The notes beneath the pieces were generated by a model that saw only the letters and a list, made by a program, of their open reading frames with translations, was not told the origin of the DNA and ran no database searches. Source: Polynucleobacter sp. AP-Ainpum-60-G11 (GTDB taxonomy: Bacteria; Pseudomonadota; Gammaproteobacteria; Burkholderiales; Burkholderiaceae). Taken from it: DNA of 64,000 nucleotides. The DNA is taken from positions 930,001 through 994,000 of the forward strand of contig NZ_CP061318.1 of assembly GCF_018688375.1 (NCBI RefSeq), given 5' to 3'. This document shows, in pieces, positions 50,739 through 60,169 of this stretch. How positions within the stretch are numbered: the stretch's first letter is position 1; each line of letters opens with the position of its first letter. The translations under genes and the position numbers were made by a program.

Positions 50739-52346
50739 TTAGCCTGCTAAAGCCTGGCTGCGCAAATACTCTTCATAAGTTCCAGAGTAGTCAGCGATGG
50801 TTCCATCCATCTTCACTTCGAGGATGCGATTAGCCAAAGCTGAAACAAACTCGCGATCATGAGATACGAAAATGAGAGTGCCCTCATATTTCTCAAGCGC
50901 AATCTGCAAACTCTCAATAGATTCCATATCCATGTGGTTGGTTGGCTCATCCATTGCAAGAACGTTATATTTTTGAAGCATCAATTTGCCCCAAATCATT
51001 CTGCCCTTCTCACCACCAGATAGCACTTTGACGGACTTGCCAATGTCATCGCCTGAGAATAGCAAGCGACCTAATGTGCCACGAATTACTTGGTCATCGT
51101 CACCGCCATTACGCCAGTTATTCATCCAATCCATGAGCAATTCGTCTTTTGCAAACATCTCCGTATTGTCTTGAGGCATAACACCTACATTGGCGTTTTC
51201 TGCCCATTTCACATCACCACTATCCGCAGCAATTCCATCAAAGCGTTTGCTCAAGATGGTTTTCAACAGCGTCGTCTTACCAGCGCCGTTTTGTCCAATG
51301 ATGGCAATCTTTTCACCCGCACGCACACCTAACTTAAAGTTTTTGAAGATAGTGCGGTCATAGGCTTTAGTGAGTGCATTGCACTCAACAGCCATGTTGT
51401 GCAGTTTTTTCTCTGCATCAAAACGAATAAATGGATTCTGGCGTGAAGAAGGTTTAACTTCAACGATCTCAATTTTCTCCAGCTGCTTTTGACGTGAAGT
51501 GGCCTGACGCGCCTTCGATGCATTTGCAGAGAATCGAGCTACGAAAGCCGCTAACTCGGCAATTTTTTCCTTGGCTTTAACGTTATTGCTTAATTGTTGT
51601 GTTCTTGCTTGAACGGACGCCAGCATGTAGGAGTCGTAATTTCCTGGGTACACCTTCAGTGTTCCATAGTCCATATCCGCCATATGCGTGCACACTTCAT
51701 TAAGGAAGTGGCGATCATGGGAGATGATGACAATCGTGCTCTTGATTTGATTAAGAATATCTTCAAGCCAATGAATGGAGTGAATATCCAAGTTATTGGT
51801 TGGCTCATCTAAGAGCAGAACATCTGGATCAGAGAACAAAGCTTGCGCCAACAATACGCGCAATTTCCAGCCGGGAGCCACGGCGCTCATTGGTCCGTTG
51901 TGTTGCTCAATCGGAATGCCGATACCTAACAGCAGCTCCCCTGCTTTTGCCTCTGCCGTATAACCGCCGTACTCAGCATATTTGCCTTCAAGCTCAGCAG
52001 CCTTCATGTAATCTTCATCAGAAGCTTCTGGGTTGGCGTAAATAGCATCACGCTCAGCAGCTGCTTTCCACATCTCTTCGTGACCCATCATCACGACATC
52101 CAGCACGCGCACATCTTCATATGCGAACTGGTCTTGGCGCAATTTACCTAAGCGAATTCCGGGATCCAAGCTTACGTTTCCACTGGTAGGCTCAAGCTCG
52201 CCACCCAAAATCTTCATAAAAGTGGATTTACCGCAACCGTTGGCACCAATCAGGCCGTAGCGATTACCGCCGCCAAACTTTACGGAGATGTTTTCAAACA
52301 GGGGTTTTGCCCCAAACTGCATAGTGATATTAGATGCTGACAGCAC
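50739..52346 (-). CDS. ABC-F family ATPase, YbiT-like
   Basis: A cytoplasmic twin-ABC protein without membrane domains; the ABC-F family acts at the ribosome E site. Two Walker A motifs (GANGCGKST and GQNGAGKTT), two LSGG-type signatures, and the charged linker between them are visible. Frame length upstream allows an ATG at 52403, but the conserved family start ([19 protein letters not shown]) begins with the GTG at 52346, giving 535 residues, near E. coli YbiT (530). A 15-bp inverted repeat lies at 52410-52424 in the promoter area. Confidence 0.9.
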   Translation of the reverse strand: MLSASNITMQFGAKPLFENISVKFGGGNRYGLIGANGCGKSTFMKILGGELEPTSGNVSLDPGIRLGKLRQDQFAYEDVRVLDVVMMGHEEMWKAAAERDAIYANPEASDEDYMKAAELEGKYAEYGGYTAEAKAGELLLGIGIPIEQHNGPMSAVAPGWKLRVLLAQALFSDPDVLLLDEPTNNLDIHSIHWLEDILNQIKSTIVIISHDRHFLNEVCTHMADMDYGTLKVYPGNYDSYMLASVQARTQQLSNNVKAKEKIAELAAFVARFSANASKARQATSRQKQLEKIEIVEVKPSSRQNPFIRFDAEKKLHNMAVECNALTKAYDRTIFKNFKLGVRAGEKIAIIGQNGAGKTTLLKTILSKRFDGIAADSGDVKWAENANVGVMPQDNTEMFAKDELLMDWMNNWRNGGDDDQVIRGTLGRLLFSGDDIGKSVKVLSGGEKGRMIWGKLMLQKYNVLAMDEPTNHMDMESIESLQIALEKYEGTLIFVSHDREFVSALANRILEVKMDGTIADYSGTYEEYLRSQALAG

Positions 52347-52447
52347 GGATGTGTTCTTACTTTCTGATAGGTCGATACGAGGGTGCGGATGCAGGTTTTG
52401 CATCAAAGACCGTTATTTTAACGGCTAGCGTGCAAAAAAGTCCTAAA

Positions 52448-53158
52448 TTAGACTTTGAGCTTAAATGGTGTGAAATCGGTATGGACGTCAAAGTGATCCT
52501 GGTTTTCCTTGCGCTTCAGGAAACCCACCACCCAATAGGTCAATGGGGTAGCCAGAACCTCCCAGGCGGTCTTCAAGACGTATTGAGCGGCAGCTACAGC
52601 CAGAACCTCATTAAGTGGCCAGAGGCCGTAAAAAGCCAGCATATAGAACAAGGATGAGTCGACCAATTCACCGCACGCTGTAGAGCCTATTGTGCGCATC
52701 CAAAGAAAGCGTCCTTGGGTCAAAATCTTCATTTTGGCTAAGGTATAGCTATTTACAAAACTACCGCACCAAAAAGCGATCATGGAAGCAAGGGCCACGC
52801 GCCAGGAGTTGCCAAATACGGTTTCCATTCCCTGCTGATAATTGGCCATATAAGACCCGGAAGCAACCGGTAGGGCAATTACGGCTTGAGCCATGATCGC
52901 GGCAAAAGCCAGAGCCATAAAACCTGCCCAAACCGCACGTCGGTCATAGGCATAACCATAGACCTCGGTCAAAATATCGCCAAAGAAATACGCAATCGGA
53001 AAAAAGAGGATGCCGGCACCAAAGGTCACTTGGCCAAAATAAGGCAAATCCAAAGTAGCAGCCTTACCAGCGCCAATAAAGTTGGAGCACAAGAGCACTA
53101 CGACAAAGGCAGTCAATATCAGGTCGTAATAGCGATGGTGACGTCTAGGTGCGTCCAT
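52448..53158 (-). CDS. yhhQ: Queuosine precursor transporter (YhhQ/VUT family)
   Basis: A polytopic inner membrane protein (about six helices) that imports queuine precursors (preQ0/preQ1) for tRNA modification. Hallmarks include FPIAYFFGDILTEVYGY and WMRTIGSTACGELVDSSLF. The frame is open to 53221, but the ATG at 53158 places the conserved HRYYDLILTAF start correctly and gives 237 residues. No preQ1 riboswitch was recognised upstream. Confidence 0.93.
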   Translation of the reverse strand: MDAPRRHHRYYDLILTAFVVVLLCSNFIGAGKAATLDLPYFGQVTFGAGILFFPIAYFFGDILTEVYGYAYDRRAVWAGFMALAFAAIMAQAVIALPVASGSYMANYQQGMETVFGNSWRVALASMIAFWCGSFVNSYTLAKMKILTQGRFLWMRTIGSTACGELVDSSLFYMLAFYGLWPLNEVLAVAAAQYVLKTAWEVLATPLTYWVVGFLKRKENQDHFDVHTDFTPFKLKV

Positions 53159-53252
53159 AAGTCGAGAAAAATGGATAATAGAAAGAGAATATCTGCATTC
53201 CTGGAAATTCACAGAGTGCACATTAAAAACCTAGACAGGACGACTAAGAACC

Positions 53253-54431
53253 ATGAGCAAAGCTAGCTTCAACTGGGCAGACCCCCTACTCCTTGATACG
53301 CAACTGACCGAAGATGAACGCATGGTGCGTGATGCTGCAGCTGAATACGCTCAGGGGCGCCTAATGCCGCGCATTCATGATGCGTTTCGCAATGAAACTA
53401 CTGATCCAGTCATCTTTCGGGAAATGGGTGAGCTCGGCCTCTTAGGCATCACTATTCCAGAGCAATACGGTGGCGCAAATCTAAATTACGTTTCTTACGG
53501 ATTAATTGCCCGTGAAATTGAACGGGTAGATTCTGGTTATCGCTCCATGATGAGTGTGCAGTCGTCTTTAGTCATGGTGCCTATCAATGAATTTGGTAGT
53601 GAAGCCCAAAAACAGAAATACCTCCCAAAGCTAGCAACCGGTGAATGGATTGGTTGCTTCGGGCTTACTGAACCTAACTTTGGTTCAGATGCTGGCGGCA
53701 TGATCACCAGAGCTAAGAAGGTTCCTGGTGGTTTTTCATTAACTGGCTCTAAGATGTGGATCTCCAATTCTCCAATTGCAGATGTATTTGTTGTGTGGGC
53801 TAAAAATGATGAAGGCTTGATTAGAGGCTTCATCCTTGAAAAAGGTATGAAGGGTCTGTCAGCCCCGAAGATCAGCGGCAAGATGGGTCTACGCGCCTCC
53901 ATCACTGGTGAAATCGTGATGGATGAGGTCTTTGTCCCGGCTGAAAATGAATTCCCGGAAATTACTGGACTCAAGGGTCCGTTTACTTGCTTGAACTCAG
54001 CTCGCTACGGCATAGCCTGGGGCACGCTTGGCGCAGCTGAGTGGTGTTGGTACGCAGCACGTCAATACACCATGGATCGTAAACAGTTCGATCGCCCTCT
54101 CGCGGCGAATCAACTCATTCAAAAGAAATTAGCTGATATGCAAACCGAGATCACGCTAGCCCTTCAAGGCTGCCTGCGTTTAGGCCGAATGAAAGATGAA
54201 GGCATTGCTGCCCCAGAAATTACCTCCATGATGAAGCGCAACTCTTGCGGTAAGTCTTTGGATGTAGCGCGCCTGGCAAGAGATATGCATGGTGGGAACG
54301 GCATCTCAGATGAATATGGCGTAATACGTCATATGCTCAATTTGGAAGTCGTCAATACCTATGAAGGAACGCATGATATTCACGCTCTCATCTTAGGTCG
54401 TGCACAAACTGGAATTCAGGCCTTCAGTTAA
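53253..54431 (+). CDS. gcdH: Glutaryl-CoA dehydrogenase
   Basis: An FAD-dependent acyl-CoA dehydrogenase that converts glutaryl-CoA to crotonyl-CoA in lysine, tryptophan and aromatic catabolism. The catalytic Glu is in [16 protein letters not shown], and [15 protein letters not shown] and [10 protein letters not shown] are typical of GcdH. It has 392 residues. Its stop shares bases with the convergent mnmH stop (TTAA). Confidence 0.92.
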   Translation: MSKASFNWADPLLLDTQLTEDERMVRDAAAEYAQGRLMPRIHDAFRNETTDPVIFREMGELGLLGITIPEQYGGANLNYVSYGLIAREIERVDSGYRSMMSVQSSLVMVPINEFGSEAQKQKYLPKLATGEWIGCFGLTEPNFGSDAGGMITRAKKVPGGFSLTGSKMWISNSPIADVFVVWAKNDEGLIRGFILEKGMKGLSAPKISGKMGLRASITGEIVMDEVFVPAENEFPEITGLKGPFTCLNSARYGIAWGTLGAAEWCWYAARQYTMDRKQFDRPLAANQLIQKKLADMQTEITLALQGCLRLGRMKDEGIAAPEITSMMKRNSCGKSLDVARLARDMHGGNGISDEYGVIRHMLNLEVVNTYEGTHDIHALILGRAQTGIQAFS

Positions 54432-55501
54432 AGACTGAGTTTTGCGATGAGGTCTCTTGCTGTTTTAGCAAAGGCTTCATCACTGTCATTCTCAAGCTCT
54501 ACAAAATGATCTTCACGATAGCTTGGAAAATTGCGCACGATTGAGGATTGGTAGGATGGGTCGTAATGCATCACTAGCAACTCCTCGACCAAGCTTTCAA
54601 AATCACCTGCATCAATCGCCTCATGCCACTTTCTAATCTGGACTTTGCCATAGCGCGAAGTTAATAAACCCAGCTTTTGCTTAAAGCTTTCTGGGTTAGC
54701 TAAAAAGTGACGATACTCGCGCAGCAACCAAGAAACCCGTGTAGCCGTACTGGAGCGCAGTTCAATGCATTGACCTTCGCGAATTCGCTCCATCAGAGGG
54801 TCGGGAATATGTAAGCCGCCCACCTTCTTACTCTCAGACTCAACAAAAACAATCTTATTGGGATCCAATTGATTCAATGCATTCCATAGATTAGTCTCAA
54901 AGCCTTTTTGAGAGGGTTGCTCAGTATTCGGCTCATTGCCCAATACTGAGCCGCGATGAATCGCTAAGCCCTCAAGGTCCAGAATCTGCTGACCTAATGC
55001 GCCAATTTCCTGAAGAATGCGGGTCTTACCGCTCCCGGTCATGCCGGCAATCACCTGAAAAGAAAAATCTTTGGCAGCTTGATCGAGACCATCAATCACA
55101 ACACGACGAAATCCTTGATAGCCGCTTTGTAGCTGCATGGCTTTCCAACCAACGCGATTAAGAATGTGGGTAAAGGCACCACTGCGTTCACCACCTCGCC
55201 AACAGTAGATTAAGGGACGCCATTCCCTTGGAAAATTAATTAGAGAACTTTCTAAGTGATTGGCAATATTGCGTGAGACATAAGCTGCTCCCAGTTTCTT
55301 TGCAGCAAACGGCGAGACCTGCTTATACAAAGTGCCAATCTCAATGCGCTCTTCATTATTTAAGACTGGGAGATTGATGGCGCCAGGAATATGATCCAAG
55401 GCAAACTCCGCCGGCGACCGAACATCAATAATCGCGTCAAACTCTGCCATCGATGAGGCTAATTTTTCAATACTAAAAATATGGGGATTGCTAGCTTGCA
55501 A
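54428..55501 (-). CDS. mnmH: tRNA 2-selenouridine synthase MnmH
   Basis: Replaces the sulfur of 2-thiouridine at wobble position 34 of tRNA with selenium, via geranylated intermediate. The N-terminal rhodanese domain carries the Cys100 ([10 protein letters not shown]) and a P-loop GMTGSGKT is at residues 153-160. It has 357 residues, normal for YbbB/SelU. Function depends on selenophosphate, so a selD gene should exist elsewhere. Confidence 0.94.
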   Translation of the reverse strand: MQASNPHIFSIEKLASSMAEFDAIIDVRSPAEFALDHIPGAINLPVLNNEERIEIGTLYKQVSPFAAKKLGAAYVSRNIANHLESSLINFPREWRPLIYCWRGGERSGAFTHILNRVGWKAMQLQSGYQGFRRVVIDGLDQAAKDFSFQVIAGMTGSGKTRILQEIGALGQQILDLEGLAIHRGSVLGNEPNTEQPSQKGFETNLWNALNQLDPNKIVFVESESKKVGGLHIPDPLMERIREGQCIELRSSTATRVSWLLREYRHFLANPESFKQKLGLLTSRYGKVQIRKWHEAIDAGDFESLVEELLVMHYDPSYQSSIVRNFPSYREDHFVELENDSDEAFAKTARDLIAKLSL

Positions 55502-55509
55502 ACAATATC

Positions 55510-55929
55510 CTAGCGCAGCTTATTGATCACATGATCAGGCCAAGGCGCAGATTTTCCAGTCTTCAACTCAACCCAAACCATGGTTGCGCCTCCGACTGCC
55601 GCCATCGTATCGGGCTCAGTAGTCAAAGCCATGGTGGTGTAGACATCCAAGCTTGAACGTCCAATATTGCCGATATAGGTTTTAAGAACCAATTCACCTG
55701 GATAGGAAAGCTGTTGATAAAAATTGCAAAAGCCATTCATCATCAACATCGATTCATCGCCAGGAGCAACGCTATAACCAAGAGAGGTAATCCACTCCAC
55801 CCTAGCCTGCTCCATGTAACGAAAGTACACGGTGTTATTGACATGACCAAATGCATCCATATCTCCCCAACGAATCGGCATGTTCATCTGATGAACAAAC
55901 TTTTTCTCCTCGGGGATTTCAATACGCAT
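55510..55929 (-). CDS. Acyl-CoA thioesterase, 4-hydroxybenzoyl-CoA thioesterase type
   Basis: A 139-residue hotdog protein with the RWGDMDAFGHVNNTVYFRYMEQAR segment, the 4HBT signature with the catalytic Asp. YbgC/FadM-like short- to medium-chain acyl-CoA thioesterase; exact substrate unknown. It is 8 bp upstream of mnmH on the same strand. Confidence 0.88.
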   Translation of the reverse strand: MRIEIPEEKKFVHQMNMPIRWGDMDAFGHVNNTVYFRYMEQARVEWITSLGYSVAPGDESMLMMNGFCNFYQQLSYPGELVLKTYIGNIGRSSLDVYTTMALTTEPDTMAAVGGATMVWVELKTGKSAPWPDHVINKLR

Positions 55930-55947
55930 GCGTTGTGAATTAAGGTA

Positions 55948-56292
55948 TTAGCAAACTTGCAAAGCCATTTGATACAAATTGGTAGAGCGCGCACCAGAAC
56001 GACAAAAAGCCAGAATTGGACCAGGCATTGTTTTTAGTAAACGCGCCATCTCAACAACTTGATCCTGAGTGAATGCACCTGGGATCACTGGCAAGAAGGC
56101 ATAGTTCAAACCCAGCACTTCAGCTTGCGCCTGAATCTGTGCATTAGTAGGTTGGTCTGGACCACCTTCAAAATCTGGGCGGTTATTGATTATGCTTTTA
56201 TAACCTTGTTTAACAATTTCGGCTAAGTGGCTTGGATCAATTTGACCCAGGGTACCGAACTGATCGGTATGGCAGGCGATAGGAAGGCTCAT
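55948..56292 (-). CDS. TIGR01244-family phosphatase/sulfurtransferase-like protein
   Basis: A 115-residue protein with the cysteine-arginine loop CRSGARS typical of dual-specificity-phosphatase folds in the beta-lactamase-hydrolase-like (Blh N-terminal) group. Members are linked to sulfide and thiosulfate handling next to YeeE/YedE transporters, which is also the context here. The frame has a TTG at 56295; the adjacent ATG at 56292 is chosen. Confidence 0.82.
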   Translation of the reverse strand: MSLPIACHTDQFGTLGQIDPSHLAEIVKQGYKSIINNRPDFEGGPDQPTNAQIQAQAEVLGLNYAFLPVIPGAFTQDQVVEMARLLKTMPGPILAFCRSGARSTNLYQMALQVC

Positions 56293-56351
56293 CAAAATCT
56301 CAAAAAAAGTAAAAGTATTTAAAAGCTAATAGCTTAGATTCTAAAGCAGGC

Positions 56352-56783
56352 TTACTTTTTGTGGCCCGTAAAGAAGCGATTGCAGAACGCCATGCCGATA
56401 AGCATAGACAGTATGAAGACCAAGGCCTTTAGATGGCCAGCGCCAAGAGCAACAATCGCAGGACCAGGGCAAAAACCAGCGATGCCCCATCCAGCCCCAA
56501 AAATCAAACTGCCAATCACGAGGGGTTTAGAGATGTCTCTTCGGGTTGGGATGTGTAATGCCCCACCAAAAAATGCTTCGGTACGTTTAGAGACCAAATA
56601 AAACCCACCCAAGCCAACCAGAATGGCCCCTAGCATCACAAACATTAAGGATGGGTCCCAGTTACCAGCAAGATCAAGAAAATTCAGAATATTTTGGGGA
56701 TTGCTCATCCCAGAAATAATCAGACCAATTCCGAATAAAACGCCAATCAAATACTGGCTGTAAAAATTAAAATGTCTTCTCAT
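56352..56783 (-). CDS. Half-size YeeE/YedE (PmpB-like) membrane protein, second of a pair
   Basis: A 143-residue polytopic protein with four hydrophobic segments and the conserved GWGIAGFCPGPAIVALGAG motif. It represents the C-terminal-type half of the YeeE/YedE (TsuA) family. It follows its partner half by 3 bp. The pair likely forms one sulfur-compound channel or transporter in the inner membrane. Confidence 0.85.
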   Translation of the reverse strand: MRRHFNFYSQYLIGVLFGIGLIISGMSNPQNILNFLDLAGNWDPSLMFVMLGAILVGLGGFYLVSKRTEAFFGGALHIPTRRDISKPLVIGSLIFGAGWGIAGFCPGPAIVALGAGHLKALVFILSMLIGMAFCNRFFTGHKK

Positions 56784-56786
56784 GAT

Positions 56787-57224
56787 TTATAGACCCAATA
56801 CATGACGAATGACAAACACGATTAAAAATCCAGCACTCATAAAAGAGACGGTAGCAACTAAAGATCTTGGCGATAGGCGCGATAGACCACAAACACCGTG
56901 ACCGCTTGTACAGCCGGAACCATAGTGGGCACCAAAGCCTACCAATAGACCGGCAACAATGATGGCAATCCAATCTGCATCAATGACTGTCGTAGTATGC
57001 AAATCAAAAAACAGACTCGCCAAAAATGGTGCGCTGAGCAAACCCAATAAAAGGCTAAGGCGCCAGCTCACATCACCTAATTTAGGGCTTAATAAACCTG
57101 AAATAATTCCGCTAATACCGAGAATACGACCATGCAAAATGACATACAAAGCTGCCGCTATGCCCAAGAGCATTCCCCCGAGAAATGCAGGTCCAGGTGT
57201 GAAGGCCAGCCAATCTATTTGCAT
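56787..57224 (-). CDS. Half-size YeeE/YedE (PmpA-like) membrane protein, first of a pair
   Basis: A 145-residue polytopic protein with the [20 protein letters not shown] motif, the first cysteine-bearing half of the YeeE/YedE fold. With the adjacent PmpB-like half it makes up a split transporter. Conserved cysteines in the pore region are thought to hand on thiosulfate or sulfane sulfur in TsuA. Confidence 0.85.
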   Translation of the reverse strand: MQIDWLAFTPGPAFLGGMLLGIAAALYVILHGRILGISGIISGLLSPKLGDVSWRLSLLLGLLSAPFLASLFFDLHTTTVIDADWIAIIVAGLLVGFGAHYGSGCTSGHGVCGLSRLSPRSLVATVSFMSAGFLIVFVIRHVLGL

Positions 57225-57246
57225 ATGATTAATCTAATTAAAAAAT

Positions 57247-58368
57247 TTAACTGCAGGGATTAGGTGCATTACGTGACTCTAAATAACGAAGAGCCAAATA
57301 CGCACCAAAAATGAATCCTGGCAAAGCCAATAAGGAGCCGATTGCCAAAGTTGAGATTCCGCTTAAACCTTGGCCAACTGTACAGCCGAGCGCAGTCACG
57401 CCACCGAAACCCATCAAAGTGGCACCAACTAAATGATTGGCTGTATCTTCAGTGTTGCGAAAACTCTCCCAGCGGAAAGACTTGGTCAGCAGAGCAACAC
57501 AGGCAGATCCTGAAATCATCCCAACAACAGCAGCAATGCCAACAGTGATAATTTTTGAGGTATCGCTATACATCATGAGCCAATCTAAGGAGTAAGCATA
57601 AGGAGCAACAAACGATAGACTCTCCATGCGACCAGAATTGGTAACCAAAAAGACTTCCTCCAAAGTGTTTGGATCTTCGGCAACATAACCCAAGCTGCCT
57701 GACACCCACCAAATAGTACAAATAGCGAGGCCAACAAAGATGCCGGCAAATAGATTCTCTGCCGTCCAAAAGGCCTTGCTTGCCAATGCATAGGCAATAA
57801 AAGCAAAGCCAACAATTAATCCCAGAGCGAGGTGTAAGTTATTGCGGGCAATACCCGTAATTGGACTCAGAATGCTGGGCAAATCCTGTGGTGTATTCAG
57901 CGCAATAAATACAGAGTCCAAAGTATTGATACGAATTACGCCCAAGAAACCCCGCATGGTCATGTAAGCAGAAAGTCCCAAAACCATAAACACGATGATG
58001 GACTTTAAATTGCCACCACCAATACGAACTAAGGTTTTACTTCCACAGCCAGAAGCAAGCACCATACCAATACCAAATAAGGTGCTGCCTACTATGCTCG
58101 ATAGCCACAAGAACTTAGTTCCGGTGTACATACTCTTCAATGGGTCAATTACTCCCAAGTAAGACATGAAGGCAAAGCCAACAATAGCAACGCCAATGGC
58201 GAGGAACCATTGCTTCAAACGACCCCAACTAGACATAATAAAAATATCGGAAACAGCGCCCATGCTACAAAAACCTGTTTTTTGCATGACAGCACCCAGC
58301 AAAAAGGTGATTGCAAAAGTAGCAGCTAAAACTGTTTTGCTAAGCGAGGAAATATCTACCGCATCCAT
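57247..58368 (-). CDS. Full-length YeeE/YedE (TsuA-like) thiosulfate transporter
   Basis: A 373-residue inner-membrane protein with about nine to ten helices. It has cysteine motifs TGFCSMGA (Cys34), LASGCGSK and TALGCTVGQGLSG, matching the TsuA thiosulfate-uptake family in which conserved cysteines line the pore. The ATG at 58368 is chosen over a TTG two codons earlier. It follows a Sox cluster, so thiosulfate or a related sulfur anion is the likely substrate. Confidence 0.88.
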   Translation of the reverse strand: MDAVDISSLSKTVLAATFAITFLLGAVMQKTGFCSMGAVSDIFIMSSWGRLKQWFLAIGVAIVGFAFMSYLGVIDPLKSMYTGTKFLWLSSIVGSTLFGIGMVLASGCGSKTLVRIGGGNLKSIIVFMVLGLSAYMTMRGFLGVIRINTLDSVFIALNTPQDLPSILSPITGIARNNLHLALGLIVGFAFIAYALASKAFWTAENLFAGIFVGLAICTIWWVSGSLGYVAEDPNTLEEVFLVTNSGRMESLSFVAPYAYSLDWLMMYSDTSKIITVGIAAVVGMISGSACVALLTKSFRWESFRNTEDTANHLVGATLMGFGGVTALGCTVGQGLSGISTLAIGSLLALPGFIFGAYLALRYLESRNAPNPCS

Positions 58369-58389
58369 AATCAAAATTCTTTACTGAAA

Positions 58390-58704
58390 TTATTTAAATT
58401 TATAAAACTGTTTATTGAGAAAAGCGGTCACATCCGCCTCATCCTCAGGAAAAAGATCAAGACGCAGCTCTGTATTGCACCTAGCGACCATCGACTTTAA
58501 ATTTTGAAGGTTCTTAACCTTGCTATCGCTACGGGTGTAGATCATATCGCCATTACCAAAACCGGATTTCTTGGCATGACACGCATAGCATTTCTGCTCA
58601 TCAATTTTTTTTCCATTGGCTAGATCTGGCGTAGCGTATGCGGATAAATGTAGTCCGAGCACAGCAGAAACGGTAAAGCCAAGCTTAATTAATAGTAATT
58701 TCAT
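58390..58704 (-). CDS. Small periplasmic class I cytochrome c
   Basis: A 104-residue monoheme cytochrome with a signal peptide (1-24) and heme-binding C39-C42-H43 (CYACH). An axial Met could not be assigned with confidence. It is probably an electron acceptor for the Sox enzymes or another sulfur enzyme encoded nearby. Confidence 0.85.
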   Translation of the reverse strand: MKLLLIKLGFTVSAVLGLHLSAYATPDLANGKKIDEQKCYACHAKKSGFGNGDMIYTRSDSKVKNLQNLKSMVARCNTELRLDLFPEDEADVTAFLNKQFYKFK

Positions 58705-58764
58705 TTGAAATCAGTCATTTAGCGAAGTAAACGACTATTTTAAAGCCCAGATGGCAAATTTGTA

Positions 58765-59712
58765 CTATTCCGACTGAATTGACAGATAGACGTTATAGGC
58801 ATTCATGCGATTGGCAGCCCTAAATAAGGGCATTCCTTCGTATTCAGACCAATCTGCTTGCTGATAGGCCTCGTCAAAAGGATCCATATTCACGGCTGAT
58901 TTAGTCATGGATTCTCGTAAATACTTCAGATATTCCCTGGTAAATCGAATGTCTTCAGCAGGATTGATAGATTGGGCGCCATGGCCAGGAATCACGATGC
59001 CAGGCTTAAGGGCCTCAATTTCACCCAAGGCTTGCAACCAACCCTTGCTATCGGCATTTCCAACAAAAGGGATGCGTCCACGGAATACCAGATCCCCTGC
59101 AAAAAGGACCTTCTCCGAGGGAACATAAATAATGAGGTCTTCAGGCGCATGGGCAGGACCCACTCTACCAATCTGAAATTCAACGCCGCCAATGATGAGC
59201 TTATAAGATTGATCTACCCATACATCAGCCCCCAACAGCTTGGTTGAAGCATTGACCCAAGGAGCAAAATCAATTCGAGAAGCAATGAGCCGTTGTTTAG
59301 CTGTCTCAGAGGAAATGTAATTCCTACCCTCCCCTTGGGCATAAATTGTTGCACCAATTTTCTTAAACTCTTGAAGACCGTAAACATGGTCAGCATGGTA
59401 GTGCGTCACAATGAGGGCAACTATCTTCTGAGGCGTAATCTTTTTAATCTCAGCAATGAGTTTCTTTGCGAGAACAGGGGAACCCAGGGCATCCACTACC
59501 ACTACCCCTTTTGGGGTGATGACAAAACCAGAATTTGAAATGAAGTTTTGATTCTTGCTGCTACCCATCTCGGCGAAACCCTGCACGAAATAAGTATGTG
59601 GCGCTACCTGGATAGGCTTAAGAATTAAATCATCCGAGGCATAAACCGAAGATATAGATAAGAAAATCGAGAACGCGCCAAGAAGAAGCGATCGCATATG
59701 AAAGGCCGTCAC
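58765..59712 (-). CDS. Metallo-beta-lactamase-fold hydrolase, secreted
   Basis: A 315-residue protein with a signal peptide (1-25) and the HxHxDH metal motif in THYHADHVYG, plus GHAPEDLIIY and VIPGHGA. It resembles the SoxH / quinoprotein-relay-type periplasmic hydrolases. In Sox context the substrate may be a sulfur adduct, but this is inference. Confidence 0.85.
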   Translation of the reverse strand: MTAFHMRSLLLGAFSIFLSISSVYASDDLILKPIQVAPHTYFVQGFAEMGSSKNQNFISNSGFVITPKGVVVVDALGSPVLAKKLIAEIKKITPQKIVALIVTHYHADHVYGLQEFKKIGATIYAQGEGRNYISSETAKQRLIASRIDFAPWVNASTKLLGADVWVDQSYKLIIGGVEFQIGRVGPAHAPEDLIIYVPSEKVLFAGDLVFRGRIPFVGNADSKGWLQALGEIEALKPGIVIPGHGAQSINPAEDIRFTREYLKYLRESMTKSAVNMDPFDEAYQQADWSEYEGMPLFRAANRMNAYNVYLSIQSE

Positions 59713-59721
59713 AGCTAAAAA

Positions 59722-60147
59722 TTATGGCTTTATGTAAGCGAAATGGTTTTGATATTGAAGGTCAGCTACTCGAACAACTCCAGATGGCGTGAAATCAGTA
59801 TCAAGAATAAATTGATCTTTCTTCAGATTGCGATTCTTCAAAGTAATCTCACAGACCTCAAAACGAACACCGCGGGATTTCAATGCGCCTACTAGGGGAG
59901 CATATTCAATTCCATTCTTCTTATCCTTGGCGCCTTCCATCATGATGTCTACGCCATTCGCATGAGTCACCACAATAATTTTTGTTTGCGGAGATACATC
60001 TAAATGATTGCGAATGTTACGCAAGCCTTTAATCCCTTGAGACTCAGCATCATCAATGTGATAAACCACTTCAGTCGGCCCGGCAGCATAGGCGCTCAGA
60101 CCAAAAAGAGCAAAAGAAATTGCAAGACATTGAAGTAATTTTTTCAT
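59722..60147 (-). CDS. DsrE-like periplasmic protein
   Basis: A 141-residue protein with a signal peptide (1-21, AYAAG) and a DsrE/DsrF-like fold (VVYHIDDAE..GLRNIRNHLD then KIIVVTHANGVDIM). A Cys is present in FEVCEITL, at the position where DsrE-type proteins carry sulfane sulfur. It may bind or relay sulfur in the periplasm. It sits 9 bp before the MBL gene and 22 bp after soxB. Confidence 0.85.
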   Translation of the reverse strand: MKKLLQCLAISFALFGLSAYAAGPTEVVYHIDDAESQGIKGLRNIRNHLDVSPQTKIIVVTHANGVDIMMEGAKDKKNGIEYAPLVGALKSRGVRFEVCEITLKNRNLKKDQFILDTDFTPSGVVRVADLQYQNHFAYIKP

Positions 60148-60169
60148 TATTTATCTCGAATTAAAAAAG

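Noticed and set aside
53159-53252. Possible preQ1 riboswitch before the queuosine-precursor transporter
   Set aside because: The leader lacks the C-rich loop and the conserved A-rich tail expected of preQ1-I or preQ1-II elements.
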